NCBI RefSeq assembly: GCF_003574625.1
Contig: NZ_QNUJ01000016.1
Coordinates: 1-64,000 of the forward strand
Length of the DNA stretch: 64,000 bases
Origin: Shinella zoogloeoides
GTDB taxonomy: Bacteria; Pseudomonadota; Alphaproteobacteria; Rhizobiales; Rhizobiaceae
Reading direction: 5' to 3'
The notes beneath the pieces were generated by a model that searched no databases, was not told the origin of the DNA, and worked only from the letters and a program-made list of their open reading frames with translations. Of the stretch, positions 8,958-17,544 are shown in pieces; the first letter of the stretch is position 1, and the number at the start of each line of letters is the position of its first letter. Both the position numbers and the translations under genes were made by a program.

Positions 8958-11528
8958 ATGGCATCTGACAGGCAGCGCGAGAAGGGGGCGACCAGCAATC
9001 CGCTGGCCCGCCGGCTTGCGGCCAAACGCCTTGCCGCGAGGGCCGTGCTCTATCTCGAAGCGCTCGCGCCGCGCCTGCTGCCGGTCCTGCTCCTCGTCGC
9101 CGCCTTCCTCGCGCTCACCTGGTTCGGCTATTTCCGCCATGCGCCGTTGTGGCTGCATGTCGGAACGCTCGCGGCCTTCGCGATCGGGTTCGTCGTCCTG
9201 CTCGCCCGGCTGCGCGGCATTTCCTGGCCGTCGGTCGACAGCGCCGACCGCATGCTGGAAGCGCGCAACGCGCTGACGCACCAGGCGATCCGCGTGCAGG
9301 ACGACAAGCCTGCGGTCGGCGACGCCTTCGGCGAAGCGCTCTGGCGCGAGCATCAGGCGCGCATGGCCCGCATGATCGGCGCGCTGCGCACCGGCACGCC
9401 CGAGCCCGACATTGCCCGCCACGACCGCCATGCATTGCGTGCGGTGCCGCTGCTCCTCGTCGCCATCGCCTTTGCCTTCTCCTATTCCAACCGCGGCGGC
9501 CTGCTGGCCGATGTCGTTTCCTTCCAGGCGCCCGCCGAGGCGGCGCCGGACATGCGCATCGATGCCTGGGTGACGCCGCCGGCCCATACCGCGCGGGCGC
9601 CCGTGTTCCTCACCGGCAACGCGCAGGGCCAGCCGGCCGAGGTCGCGGAGGGCGGAATCCGCATTCCGCAATTCAGCGACCTGACGGTGCGCGTGACCGG
9701 CGGCAGCGGCAATGAGACGGTCGGCTATCAGGTGGCCGGCGAAAACACCGTCACGGCCATCCGTCCCGAGGCGGAAAAGCCGAAGGACGGAACGGCGCCG
9801 GCCGCGACCGTCGGCGGCGCGCGGACCATGCATTACAAGATCCTGAAGGACGGCACGCTCTCGGTCGACGGCCGTAGCTGGACCTTCGCCGTCATCCCGG
9901 ACCGCGTGCCGGAAATCGCCTTCGACGGCATTCCGAAGACGACGGTCGCCTCGGCCCTTGAGATCAGCTTCATCGCGAGGGACGACTACGGGCTTCAGGA
10001 GGCCCATGCGGAGATCGTCCCGGTCGACCAGCCGAAGGATGCCCGCCCGCTCTATCCGCTGCCGGAATATAGGCTCGACCTGCCGCGCCGCGCCGCGCGT
10101 GAGGCCAAGGGAACGACGAGCCGCAACCTCTCCGAACATCCGCTTTCCGGCAAGCGCGTGAGGATCACGCTCGTCGCCAGGGATGCCGCGGGGCAGGAGG
10201 GGCGCAGCCAGCCCGTCGAGATCGTGCTGCCGGCGAAAAACTTCTTCGAGCCGCTCGCCGCCGCCGTCGCCGAGGAGCGGCAGGTCTTCGCGCTCGATGC
10301 AAGGCAGTTGCCGCTTGCCATCACGCTCAACGAGGCGCTGACGATCCGTCCCGAGGAGACGATTCCGAATCTCACGCATTTCCTGTTGATCCAGTCGGCC
10401 GGCGCGCGCATGCGGCTTGCCCGCAGCGAAGACCAGATGCGCGATACGGCAGACTATCTCTGGGAGATCGCGCTCGGCATCGAGGACGGCAACCTCTCGC
10501 TCGCCGACCGGCGCCTGCGCGATGCGCAGAAGGCGCTTTCCGAGGCTCTTGAACGCAATGCCTCCGAGGAGGAGATCGCCAGGCTCATGAAGGAGCTGCG
10601 CGATGCGATGCAGGCCTATATGGAGGAACTGGCGCGGCAGGCGGCCAAGAACGGCCAGCAGAATGCCCAGCAGCAGGGCCGCATCCTGCGTCAGCAGGAT
10701 CTGCAGCGCATGATGGACCAGATCGAGAACCTGGCGCGCTCGGGTGCGCGGGATCAAGCGCAGCAGATGCTGTCCGAATTGCAGCGCATGATGAACAATC
10801 TTCAGGCCGGCCGGCCGCAGCAGGGGCAAGGCCAGCAGAACGACGCCATGCGCCAGCAGATGGACAAACTCGGCGAGCTGGTGCTGAAGCAGCAGAAGCT
10901 GATGGAAGAGACCTTCAAGCTCGATCAGGCGCTGCGCGACCGCATGGAGCGCGGCGATCCGATGCCGGGCGAGGAGGACGAGGCGCAGCCGGGCGACGAC
11001 GGCACCAACCCGCAGCCGTCCGACCGGATGACGGCGGACCAGCTTCGCGATGCCCTGAAGAAGCTTCGCGAGCAGCAGGACGGCCTCGGCAAGCAGCTCG
11101 GCGAATTGCAGCAGGCGCTCAAGGGCATGGGCATGGAGCCGGGCGAGGGCTTCGGTCAGGCCGGCCGCGAGATGAAGGATGCCGGCAAGGCCCTCGGCGA
11201 GGGCGAGGGGGAAGCGGCCGTCGGCAGCCAGGGGCGTGCGCTCGAGGCGCTGCGCCAGGGTGCACAGAACATGATGAACCAGATGCAGGCGATGGGCCAG
11301 GGACAGGGGCAGGGCATGCCGCAGGCCGGACGCAACGGCCGCGATCCCCTCGGCCGCGAGCGCAACGCCGAAGGTGGCAACAGCGAGGCCGGCGGGAACA
11401 GGGTCCCGGAAGAGATCGATATCCAGCGGGCCCGCGAGATCCTCGACGAGATCCGCCGCCGCCTCGGCACCGGCGGTTCGCCGGCCCTTGAGCGGGACTA
11501 TCTGGAGCGACTACTCGGGATTCGCTGA
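8958..11528 (+). CDS. Large DUF4175 (TIGR02302) membrane protein
   Basis: The 856-residue protein has two adjacent membrane helices near residues 38-57 and 65-85 and a third near 155-172, then a long extracytoplasmic part. Residues about 190-480 look like beta-rich domains; residues about 500-780 are a Gln-, Met- and Arg-rich helical region with repeated QQ, MQQM and GQGQG motifs, and the C-terminus is IDIQRAREILDEIRRRLG. This architecture is the alphaproteobacterial TIGR02302/DUF4175 family, whose function is unknown; an envelope role is likely. GGAG lies 12 bases before the ATG. The gene follows lysA by 105 bases and ends close to convergent cpdR. Confidence 0.82.
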   Translation: MASDRQREKGATSNPLARRLAAKRLAARAVLYLEALAPRLLPVLLLVAAFLALTWFGYFRHAPLWLHVGTLAAFAIGFVVLLARLRGISWPSVDSADRMLEARNALTHQAIRVQDDKPAVGDAFGEALWREHQARMARMIGALRTGTPEPDIARHDRHALRAVPLLLVAIAFAFSYSNRGGLLADVVSFQAPAEAAPDMRIDAWVTPPAHTARAPVFLTGNAQGQPAEVAEGGIRIPQFSDLTVRVTGGSGNETVGYQVAGENTVTAIRPEAEKPKDGTAPAATVGGARTMHYKILKDGTLSVDGRSWTFAVIPDRVPEIAFDGIPKTTVASALEISFIARDDYGLQEAHAEIVPVDQPKDARPLYPLPEYRLDLPRRAAREAKGTTSRNLSEHPLSGKRVRITLVARDAAGQEGRSQPVEIVLPAKNFFEPLAAAVAEERQVFALDARQLPLAITLNEALTIRPEETIPNLTHFLLIQSAGARMRLARSEDQMRDTADYLWEIALGIEDGNLSLADRRLRDAQKALSEALERNASEEEIARLMKELRDAMQAYMEELARQAAKNGQQNAQQQGRILRQQDLQRMMDQIENLARSGARDQAQQMLSELQRMMNNLQAGRPQQGQGQQNDAMRQQMDKLGELVLKQQKLMEETFKLDQALRDRMERGDPMPGEEDEAQPGDDGTNPQPSDRMTADQLRDALKKLREQQDGLGKQLGELQQALKGMGMEPGEGFGQAGREMKDAGKALGEGEGEAAVGSQGRALEALRQGAQNMMNQMQAMGQGQGQGMPQAGRNGRDPLGRERNAEGGNSEAGGNRVPEEIDIQRAREILDEIRRRLGTGGSPALERDYLERLLGIR

Positions 11529-11555
11529 AACAGCGGCTTCCACAGCAGCGAACGA

Positions 11556-11915
11556 TCAGGCGGCAAGCGCCATGGCGACGGCCCGGCGGATATCCGGCAG
11601 GCTGAACGGCTTGCTGACGACGTCGACGATCTTCGTCGTCAGGTCGTCGGCGCGCTCGCGCTGCTCCGCATAGCCGGTCATCAGCAGAATCTTCAGCGCC
11701 GGGTGGGCGGCGGATGCCTTGTGGGCGAGCTCGATGCCGTCCATCACGGGCATGCGGATATCGGAGAGCAGGAGGTCGAAGCCCCCGTCCGTCAGCGCGT
11801 CGAGGCCCGCGGCCCCGTCCGGCGCCTCGACGGTCTCGTGACCATCCATCCGCAGCGCCCGCGCCACGAAGCGGCGCAGGGAGTCTTCGTCTTCGGTGAT
11901 CAGGATCTTCGCCAT
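11556..11915 (-). CDS. cpdR: Single-domain response regulator CpdR
   Basis: The 119-residue stand-alone receiver domain has acidic pocket E8-D9, phosphoacceptor D52 in LLLSDIRMP, conserved T in LLMTGY and lysine in SKPF. It has no output domain. It closely resembles CpdR1, which in Caulobacter and Sinorhizobium is phosphorylated through CckA-ChpT and, when unphosphorylated, directs ClpXP to degrade CtrA and other substrates. The start MAKILITEDED is preferred because AGGGGAAG lies just upstream; eight extra codons are open but unsupported. Candidate CtrA half-sites lie near ftsE about 1.6 kb away. Confidence 0.85.
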   Translation of the reverse strand: MAKILITEDEDSLRRFVARALRMDGHETVEAPDGAAGLDALTDGGFDLLLSDIRMPVMDGIELAHKASAAHPALKILLMTGYAEQRERADDLTTKIVDVVSKPFSLPDIRRAVAMALAA

Positions 11916-12018
11916 CGCTTCCCCTTCGGGCCTGTTCATTGGCCCCGGTATGGGAACGAAAAGACCAGACTTTCCTTGTCGATCCGTAAACGCCCGATGG
12001 AGGAAAGTGGGGCTGGCT

Positions 12019-12113
12019 GGAGCGTTTGCGCTTTCTCTGAATCGCGAAAACGCTCCAGCTCCTTGGTTCTACGCAATTCCGGATGCGCTGCGCACTTTTG
12101 CTGAATTGCTCTA
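12019..12113. repeat. RIME-type intergenic repeat, copy 2
   Basis: This 95-base copy starts GGAGCGTTTGCGC and ends GAATTGCTCTA. The first hairpin (GGAGCGTTT with AAAACGCTCC) and second hairpin region (ACGCAATTCCGGATGC to TTTTGCTGAATTGC) align with copies 1 and 3; about ten bases in the second palindrome are missing. The terminal CTA is the hpt stop codon on the minus strand. The element separates hpt from cpdR. Confidence 0.85.
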
Positions 12114-12656
12114 TTCCGCGTCGCCGGTGACGACGCCCACGAAGGGCAGCTCGCGGAAGGCATAGGCGACGTCCATGCCGTAGCCGACGACGAAATGGTC
12201 CGGGCATTCGAAGCCGACATAATCGGCCTCAAGATCGGTCCTGCGCTTCTCGCGCTTGTCGAGCAGCACGGCGATCGTGACGTTGCGCGCGCCGCGTTCG
12301 TACATCAGCTCCTTGGCGAAGCTGAGCGTGCGGCCGGATTCGAGGATGTCGTCGATAAGCAGGATATCGCGGCCATGCACGTCGCTGTCGATGTCCTTGA
12401 TCACCTTCACGCCCTGCGAGACGGTGCCGGCGCCGTAGCTGGAAAGGGTGATGAATTCCACTTCCGGTGCGAGGCCGGCGGCGTGCAGCGCGCGGGTGAG
12501 GTCGGCGGCGAAGATGAACGAGCCCTTGAGCACGGCGATGACGAGAAGGTCTTTCGTCGGGCCGGCGGCGATCTGCGCCGCGAGTTCTTCGTTGCGCTTG
12601 GCGATCTGCGCGGCGTCGTAAAGCGTTTCGATCTTCTTTCCGCGGACAATCTGCAT
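12111..12656 (-). CDS. hpt: Hypoxanthine phosphoribosyltransferase
   Basis: The 181-residue purine-salvage enzyme converts hypoxanthine or guanine plus PRPP to IMP or GMP. The PRPP loop ILLIDDILESGRTL, the flexible loop around SSYGAGT and the purine-binding DHFVVGYGMD segment are all present. The ATG at 12656 (MQIVRGKKIETLYDA) gives the normal family length; the frame stays open far upstream but has no conserved sequence. The stop TAG comes from the end of RIME copy 2. Transcription continues towards cpdR, but the repeat lies between them. Confidence 0.93.
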   Translation of the reverse strand: MQIVRGKKIETLYDAAQIAKRNEELAAQIAAGPTKDLLVIAVLKGSFIFAADLTRALHAAGLAPEVEFITLSSYGAGTVSQGVKVIKDIDSDVHGRDILLIDDILESGRTLSFAKELMYERGARNVTIAVLLDKREKRRTDLEADYVGFECPDHFVVGYGMDVAYAFRELPFVGVVTGDAE

Positions 12657-12757
12657 CGCGAGACGGCTCCCTGGGGTCGTGACAGAGAATTCCGGCCACC
12701 ATTCGGAGCGCAATGACGCCCGGAACCGCACCGGAACAAAGCAGCCGATTAGCACAG

Positions 12758-13426
12758 TCAGTTGGCCGGCGCACCCTCGCGGACGAAGGAAACCGAGACT
12801 TTCGGCACTTTTCCGCCGCTGTGCGGGATGCGCAGGGCGAAGGGCTCGCTGCCGCCGGGGGCGATGGTCGCAGCATCGAGCGCGACGCGCCGCTGGAGGG
12901 CGGCACCGGTGCCATCGACGCGGATTTCGAGCTGCGGCAGGATTTCCACCTTGCCGCCGGCATTGTCCACGCGGCCGTAGACGGAGAGCACCTTCATGCC
13001 GTTGCGGTCGTCGAGCGTGGCGCTGAGCCCGGCGACACGCAGCGGTTCGGCCGCATCCGCCCCGGGCATGGCGGCCTTCAGCGCCGAGAGCCCGCCGGCA
13101 TGGGCGAAGACGAAGAGGAACGCCGCCGTGACGAGGCCGGCAAAGGCGCGGCCCGGAAGACGCTGCAATCCCGTTTCCGCGAGCCGCGCGCAGGCGGCCG
13201 CGATGCGGAAGAGGAGATGCCGGGAAAGCGGCTGCGTCCGCGCGGGACGGGCAGGGCGGTGGTTGTCGTTCGAGGTGCGCGCGCCGGATGCGCGGATCAC
13301 CACGAAATCGGCATCCACCACTTCGAGCCGCCTGGTAAAGCGCTGCCTTGCGGCCGGCGCCTTCGGCTCGGGGGGCAGGAGGTCGATCCGGCCCCTTGCC
13401 TGCTGCTTCGCTCTGAAGGCGTTCAT
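12758..13426 (-). CDS. One-helix membrane protein with DUF3426-like C-terminal domain
   Basis: The 222-residue protein has a basic, proline-rich cytoplasmic N-terminus, one membrane helix at about 95-111 (AGLVTAAFLFVFAHA) and a beta-rich C-terminal domain of about 85 residues (LRVAGLSATLDDRNGMKVLSVYG onward). Alphaproteobacterial genes at this place, divergent from ftsE, often encode an MJ0042-type zinc ribbon plus DUF3426; here no CxxC pairs are seen, so the zinc ribbon is missing or lost. The ATG at 13426 follows GGAGGT. Function is unknown. Confidence 0.65.
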   Translation of the reverse strand: MNAFRAKQQARGRIDLLPPEPKAPAARQRFTRRLEVVDADFVVIRASGARTSNDNHRPARPARTQPLSRHLLFRIAAACARLAETGLQRLPGRAFAGLVTAAFLFVFAHAGGLSALKAAMPGADAAEPLRVAGLSATLDDRNGMKVLSVYGRVDNAGGKVEILPQLEIRVDGTGAALQRRVALDAATIAPGGSEPFALRIPHSGGKVPKVSVSFVREGAPAN

Positions 13427-13500
13427 CGCCACCTCCGCTGGCCGCCCTTCGCAAAATCCATGGCGAAAAGTCGGGCATTGAATGAAATCCTTACGAAACG

Positions 13501-13517
13501 TAAACCATACTGGTTAA
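13501..13517. promoter_or_regulatory. Inverted repeat resembling two CtrA half-sites upstream of ftsE
   Basis: TAAACCA-TAC-TGGTTAA forms an inverted repeat with one mismatch. Reading the plus strand gives TAAACCAT and the minus strand gives TTAACCAG, each 7 of 8 to the CtrA half-site TTAACCAT. A second small palindrome, TTACG-AAA-CGTAA, overlaps at 13491-13503. The site is about 95 bases before ftsE and 75 before the divergent gene. The assignment to CtrA is inference. Confidence 0.35.
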
Positions 13518-13610
13518 TGCTTCGGAAACCCGACCGTGAAAGAGCCGCTTTCCTGTGCGACGTCAGCCGCGGTACCGATGGGGTGACCGTTTCTAGAACC
13601 GGATTGGCCA

Positions 13611-14270
13611 TTGATTCACTTCGAGAATGTCGGACTGCGCTATGGAATGGGGCCGGAAATCCTCCGGGACCTCACCTTCGATATCCCGCGCCGGTCCTTC
13701 CAGTTCCTGACGGGTCCGTCGGGCGCGGGCAAGACGACGCTTCTGCGCCTGCTTTTCCTGTCGCTCCAGCCGACGCGCGGCATCATCCGCACCTTCGACC
13801 GGGAAATCTCGACCATTCCGCGCGACGAATTGCCGATGCTGCGCCGGCGCATCGGCATCGTCTTCCAGGATTTCCGCCTGCTCGACCACCTGACGACCTA
13901 CGAGAACGTGGCGCTGCCGCTGCGCGTGCGCGGCAAGGACGAATCCAGCTATCGCGCCGACGTGCTCGAACTCCTGAAATGGGTCGGTCTCGGCGAGCGG
14001 ATCAACGTGCTGCCGCCGGTGCTTTCGGGCGGAGAGAAGCAGCGCGCGGCGATCGCCCGCGCGCTCATCGACCGGCCGGAGCTGCTGCTTGCCGACGAGC
14101 CGACCGGCAATGTCGATCCGCCGATGGCGCGCCGGCTGCTCAGCCTCTTCCTCGAGCTCAACCGGCTCGGCACCGCCGTGGTGATCGCCACGCACGACCT
14201 TTCCCTGATGGACCAGGTCGAGGCGCGGCGCATGATCCTCTCGCAAGGCAGGCTCGACATCTATGACTGA
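13611..14270 (+). CDS. ftsE: Cell division ATP-binding protein FtsE
   Basis: The 219-residue ABC ATPase works with FtsX at the divisome to activate peptidoglycan hydrolases. Walker A GPSGAGKTT is at 35-43, the signature LSGGEKQR and Walker B LLLADEPTGNVD follow, and the switch histidine is in VVIATHDLSL. A TTG at 13611 is chosen because it starts the conserved MIHFENVGLRYG; no ATG is available in frame before the Walker motif. The ribosome site is weak. The stop overlaps the ftsX start by eight bases. Confidence 0.94.
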   Translation: MIHFENVGLRYGMGPEILRDLTFDIPRRSFQFLTGPSGAGKTTLLRLLFLSLQPTRGIIRTFDREISTIPRDELPMLRRRIGIVFQDFRLLDHLTTYENVALPLRVRGKDESSYRADVLELLKWVGLGERINVLPPVLSGGEKQRAAIARALIDRPELLLADEPTGNVDPPMARRLLSLFLELNRLGTAVVIATHDLSLMDQVEARRMILSQGRLDIYD

Positions 14271-15270
14271 CGCGCCCCGCGAAGCCAGCGAGAATGCCGC
14301 AGCCGCCCGCCGGCCGGAAATGCGCGTGCGCCCCACCGCGCCCATCGTGCCGCCGGCCAACGTTTCCGGCCGGGCGCTGATGTTCGTCATCGCCATCATG
14401 GCCTTCCTCGCCTGCCTCACCTTCGGCGCCGTCACCATGGTGCGGGCGACGGCAGCGAGCTGGCAGAGCCAGATCTCCCGCGAAATCACCATCCAGATCA
14501 AGCCGGACGACAATCTCGACATGGAGACCGCGCTCAAGGATGCGCGCGACCTCGCGCTCACCTTTTCCGGTACGCGCGGCGGCACCATCGTCGACAAGAC
14601 GGCGACCGCCCGCCTTCTCGAACCCTGGCTCGGCGAGGGACTGGACATCGACGAATTGCCGGTGCCGCGCCTCGTCATCATCACCATCGACGAGCAGAGC
14701 CCGCCCGATTTTGCGGCGATGCGCAAGGCCCTGTCGGAGGCGATCCCGCAGGCCTCGCTCGACGACCATCGCACCTGGGTCGACCGTCTCGTCGCCATGG
14801 CCCGCACCACCGCCTTCATCGGCACGGGGGTGCTTGTCCTCGTCTTTTCGGCCATGGTGCTGACCGTGGTCTTCGCCACGCGCGGGGCGCTTTCCGGCAA
14901 CCGCCATATCGTCGAGGTGCTGCATTTCGTCGGTGCCGAGGCGAGCTTCGTCGCCTCGGAATTCCAGAAGCATTTCCTGATGATCAGCCTCAAGGGCTCC
15001 TTTGCCGGTGGGTTCCTGGCGGCGCTCTTCTTCGCCGTTGCGGGCTTCTGGCAGGGCCGGTCCATCGCCACGCCCCAGAGCGACCAGGCGACGGCGCTTT
15101 TCGGCTCCTTCTCCATGGGCCTGACCGGCTATCTCGGCATCGCGGCGACCATCGTCGTCATCGCTTTGCTCACGACATTGACGGCGCGCTTCACCGTCAT
15201 GCGCACGATCCACGAAATCGATCTCATCCGCTCCGATCCCTCGCGCACCGATCAATTGCCCGATTCATGA
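14263..15270 (+). CDS. ftsX: Cell division protein FtsX
   Basis: The 335-residue membrane protein has one N-terminal helix (about 43-66), an extracytoplasmic domain of about 120 residues and three further helices near residues 184-208, 240-265 and 285-312. This is the FtsX plan. With FtsE it transmits ATP hydrolysis to periplasmic amidase or peptidase activators. The N-terminal 40 residues are proline- and arginine-rich and cytoplasmic, longer than in E. coli but usual in rhizobia. It overlaps ftsE at its start and the YdcF-like gene at its end (ATGA). Confidence 0.92.
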   Translation: MTDAPREASENAAAARRPEMRVRPTAPIVPPANVSGRALMFVIAIMAFLACLTFGAVTMVRATAASWQSQISREITIQIKPDDNLDMETALKDARDLALTFSGTRGGTIVDKTATARLLEPWLGEGLDIDELPVPRLVIITIDEQSPPDFAAMRKALSEAIPQASLDDHRTWVDRLVAMARTTAFIGTGVLVLVFSAMVLTVVFATRGALSGNRHIVEVLHFVGAEASFVASEFQKHFLMISLKGSFAGGFLAALFFAVAGFWQGRSIATPQSDQATALFGSFSMGLTGYLGIAATIVVIALLTTLTARFTVMRTIHEIDLIRSDPSRTDQLPDS

Positions 15271-16049
15271 CCTCTCTCGGGGTGGATCATCGCCCCGAAA
15301 CGGACTATCCGTTGCCGCAATCCGGTTCTATGGGTCGAATCATGAACACGCTGGAACGGGCAAAGCAGGGATTGCCGGAGGGCATCTCGCGTGGCGAGGC
15401 AAGGCGGCGGCGCCGCCGGCGGCCCGCCCGGCGGGTCGTGCGCGCCTTTCTGGTGCTCATCCTGCTTGCCGCCATGGCCGGCGCCGGAGGCTTTCTCTAT
15501 TTCGCCGAGACCGTCGCCGCACTCGAGGCGCCGCCCGAGCCGAAGGCGGACGCCATCGTGGTGCTGACTGGCGGCTACCAGCGCATCGACCGCGCCATCG
15601 AGCTTCTGAAGAAGGGGGCAGGCGGGCGGCTGCTGATCTCGGGCGTCAATCCCGCGACGAGCGGCAACCAGCTCCGCAAGCTCACGCAAACCTCCTCCGC
15701 GCTCTTCGAATGCTGCGTCGACATGGGCTACGAGGCGGTGGACACGATCGGCAATGCCAACGAGACGGCGCGCTGGATTCGCGACAACCAGTTCCGCCGC
15801 GTGCTGGTCGTCACCAACAACTACCACATGCCGCGCAGCCTGCTGGAGCTGAAGGCGGCCGATCCGGAGACCGACTTCATCGCCTATCCGGTCGTCAACA
15901 CCGACCTGAAGAACGGTAACTGGCTGCGCCAGCCGGGCATCCTGAAGGCCATGCTCTCCGAATATCTCAAATATTGCCTCGCGCATGTGCGGGCCTTTGC
16001 CGGCGCGCGAAGCTGGTCGGGGCTGCGGGCCGACATGACCGGCAGTTGA
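15267..16049 (+). CDS. YdcF/DUF218 family membrane protein
   Basis: The 260-residue protein has an arginine-rich stretch (residues 45-55), one membrane helix (about 57-78) and a DUF218 domain: ADAIVVLTGGYQRIDRAIELL, NANETARWI and VLVVTNNYHMPRSLLEL are the family's conserved blocks. DUF218 proteins (YdcF, SanA, ElyC) are linked to envelope homeostasis and bind nucleotide-like ligands, but the reaction here is unknown. The ATG overlaps the ftsX stop; internal ATGs (for example at 15342) are possible alternative starts. Its place behind ftsEX and before plsC suits an envelope role. Confidence 0.82.
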   Translation: MTSLGVDHRPETDYPLPQSGSMGRIMNTLERAKQGLPEGISRGEARRRRRRRPARRVVRAFLVLILLAAMAGAGGFLYFAETVAALEAPPEPKADAIVVLTGGYQRIDRAIELLKKGAGGRLLISGVNPATSGNQLRKLTQTSSALFECCVDMGYEAVDTIGNANETARWIRDNQFRRVLVVTNNYHMPRSLLELKAADPETDFIAYPVVNTDLKNGNWLRQPGILKAMLSEYLKYCLAHVRAFAGARSWSGLRADMTGS

Positions 16050-16124
16050 GATCGCCGTGACGGGAGTTTCCCCGCCGGGGATTATCGTGTAGGGCGAAAG
16101 CACGTCCCGCTTACAGGCTGCCCG

Positions 16125-16937
16125 ATGATCGCTTTCCGCTCCGTGCTCTTCAATGCCGTCTTCTACGTGAACCTCATCGTGCAGATGATCGTCTTCACGC
16201 CGGTCTACTTCCTGCTGCCGCGCAAGAAGGCCTATGTCATCGCCAAGAACTGGGTGCGCAGCAACCATTGGCTCTTCGAAAAGATCGTCGGCACCACCTT
16301 CGAGATCGAGGGGCTGGAGAACATTCCGAAGGGCGGCGGCTACATCTTCGCGCCGAAGCACCAGTCCTTCTGGGATGCCTATGCGCTGCTGCCGTGGCTC
16401 GATGATCCCTTCTACATCCTCAAGCGCGAATTGACCTGGATCCCGCTCTTCGGCTGGTACATCAAGAAGCAGCGCATGGTGCCGGTGGACCGCAGCGCGC
16501 GCGGCAAGGCCATGGCGGCCATCATGCAGCGCACCAAGGCGGAGATGGAATCCGGCCGCGAGCTCATCATCTATCCGGAAGGCACGCGCCGCCCGCCGGG
16601 CGCGCCGCCGGAATACAAATACGGCATCGCCCGCCTCTACCGCGACCTGCAGGTGCCGGTCGTGCCGGTCGTCATGCATCCCGGCCTGTTCTGGCCGCGG
16701 CGCAAGTTCATCCGCCAGCCCGGCCATTTCAAGGTGCGCATCCTGCCGGCGATCATGCCAGGCATGGATCCCGACGCCTTCCTCGCCCATCTCGTCGAGG
16801 TGATGGAGACGGCGAGTGACCGCCTGCTCGTCGAGACGGTCGAGGCCAATCCGCGCCTCATCCTGCCGCCCACCGCCGAGCGGCGGCTCACGGAATTAAA
16901 GGCGGAAGCGCGCGATCAGGCCGAGGCGCGGGCGTAA
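16125..16937 (+). CDS. plsC: 1-acyl-sn-glycerol-3-phosphate acyltransferase
   Basis: The 270-residue membrane-associated acyltransferase makes phosphatidic acid from lysophosphatidic acid. The catalytic HX4D motif is H79-QSFW-D84 and the substrate motif EGTR is at 152-155, with PVVPVV at the third conserved block. An N-terminal hydrophobic segment (about 7-31) anchors it. The last 22 bases overlap the convergent ChaC gene. Rhizobial genomes often have several PlsC-like proteins, so ornithine-lipid acylation (OlsA) is a less likely alternative. Confidence 0.88.
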   Translation: MIAFRSVLFNAVFYVNLIVQMIVFTPVYFLLPRKKAYVIAKNWVRSNHWLFEKIVGTTFEIEGLENIPKGGGYIFAPKHQSFWDAYALLPWLDDPFYILKRELTWIPLFGWYIKKQRMVPVDRSARGKAMAAIMQRTKAEMESGRELIIYPEGTRRPPGAPPEYKYGIARLYRDLQVPVVPVVMHPGLFWPRRKFIRQPGHFKVRILPAIMPGMDPDAFLAHLVEVMETASDRLLVETVEANPRLILPPTAERRLTELKAEARDQAEARA

Positions 16938-17455
16938 AGGCCTTCCGCCGTCCGGCCGACATCCTCCAGCCAGTGGTCGCGGATGCCCATCTCACGCAGA
17001 TGCGCCAGCGTGTTGCGGACGTAATCCATGTTGTGACCGGATTTTCCGGTGGCGGCGCTGACGGTACTGGCCGCTTCCGCCACCGTCAGCGAACCGGCGA
17101 ACTGGTGGTGGGCACGGTCGCAGATATAGGTGAGCGTGGTGATGCGGCGGCCGTCGCTCAACGTCGCGGGCAGCGTGCGTTCCTTGTAGACGTGGGTCAC
17201 CAGCTCGCGCTCGCGCAGATAGTCCACCACTGCCTCGCGTTTTTCCGGCGTCACGCGGAAGGCGACGCCGCGGCAGGAGCCGCCGCGGTCGAGGCCGAGC
17301 ACGAGGCCGGGCCTCTCCTCCGTCCCGCGATGCACCCAGGAGCGCACGCAAAGCGACCGGCGGAAGCCGAAGAGGTGGGCCGCCTGCCGCTCCTCGAACT
17401 CGAAGCCCGGATTCCACATCAGCGATCCGTAGCCAAAGACCCAGAATTCGTTCAT
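16916..17455 (-). CDS. ChaC-type gamma-glutamylcyclotransferase
   Basis: The 179-residue protein starts MNEFWVFGYGSLMW; FGYGSLMWNP is the substrate-binding loop of the ChaC/GGCT fold, and VFRVTPEKREAVVDYLRERE carries the catalytic glutamate region. The family cleaves glutathione to 5-oxoproline and Cys-Gly. The ATG at 17455 is preferred; an in-frame GTG four codons upstream is possible. It converges on plsC with a 22-base overlap of coding ends and is divergent from the DUF2125 gene. Confidence 0.87.
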   Translation of the reverse strand: MNEFWVFGYGSLMWNPGFEFEERQAAHLFGFRRSLCVRSWVHRGTEERPGLVLGLDRGGSCRGVAFRVTPEKREAVVDYLRERELVTHVYKERTLPATLSDGRRITTLTYICDRAHHQFAGSLTVAEAASTVSAATGKSGHNMDYVRNTLAHLREMGIRDHWLEDVGRTAEGLYARASA

Positions 17456-17544
17456 ATCCACCGTCACCTGGATCGTCTCTCAAAAAGCCGCCGCAATTGC
17501 CGGCATTGTCGCGCAAATCATCTTCGTCACCATTGGAGAACACT

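Noticed and set aside
12657-13478. Long upstream extension of hpt (to 455 codons)
   Set aside because: The added sequence is Arg- and Ala-rich, without conservation, and overlaps a supported gene; hpt starts at 12656.
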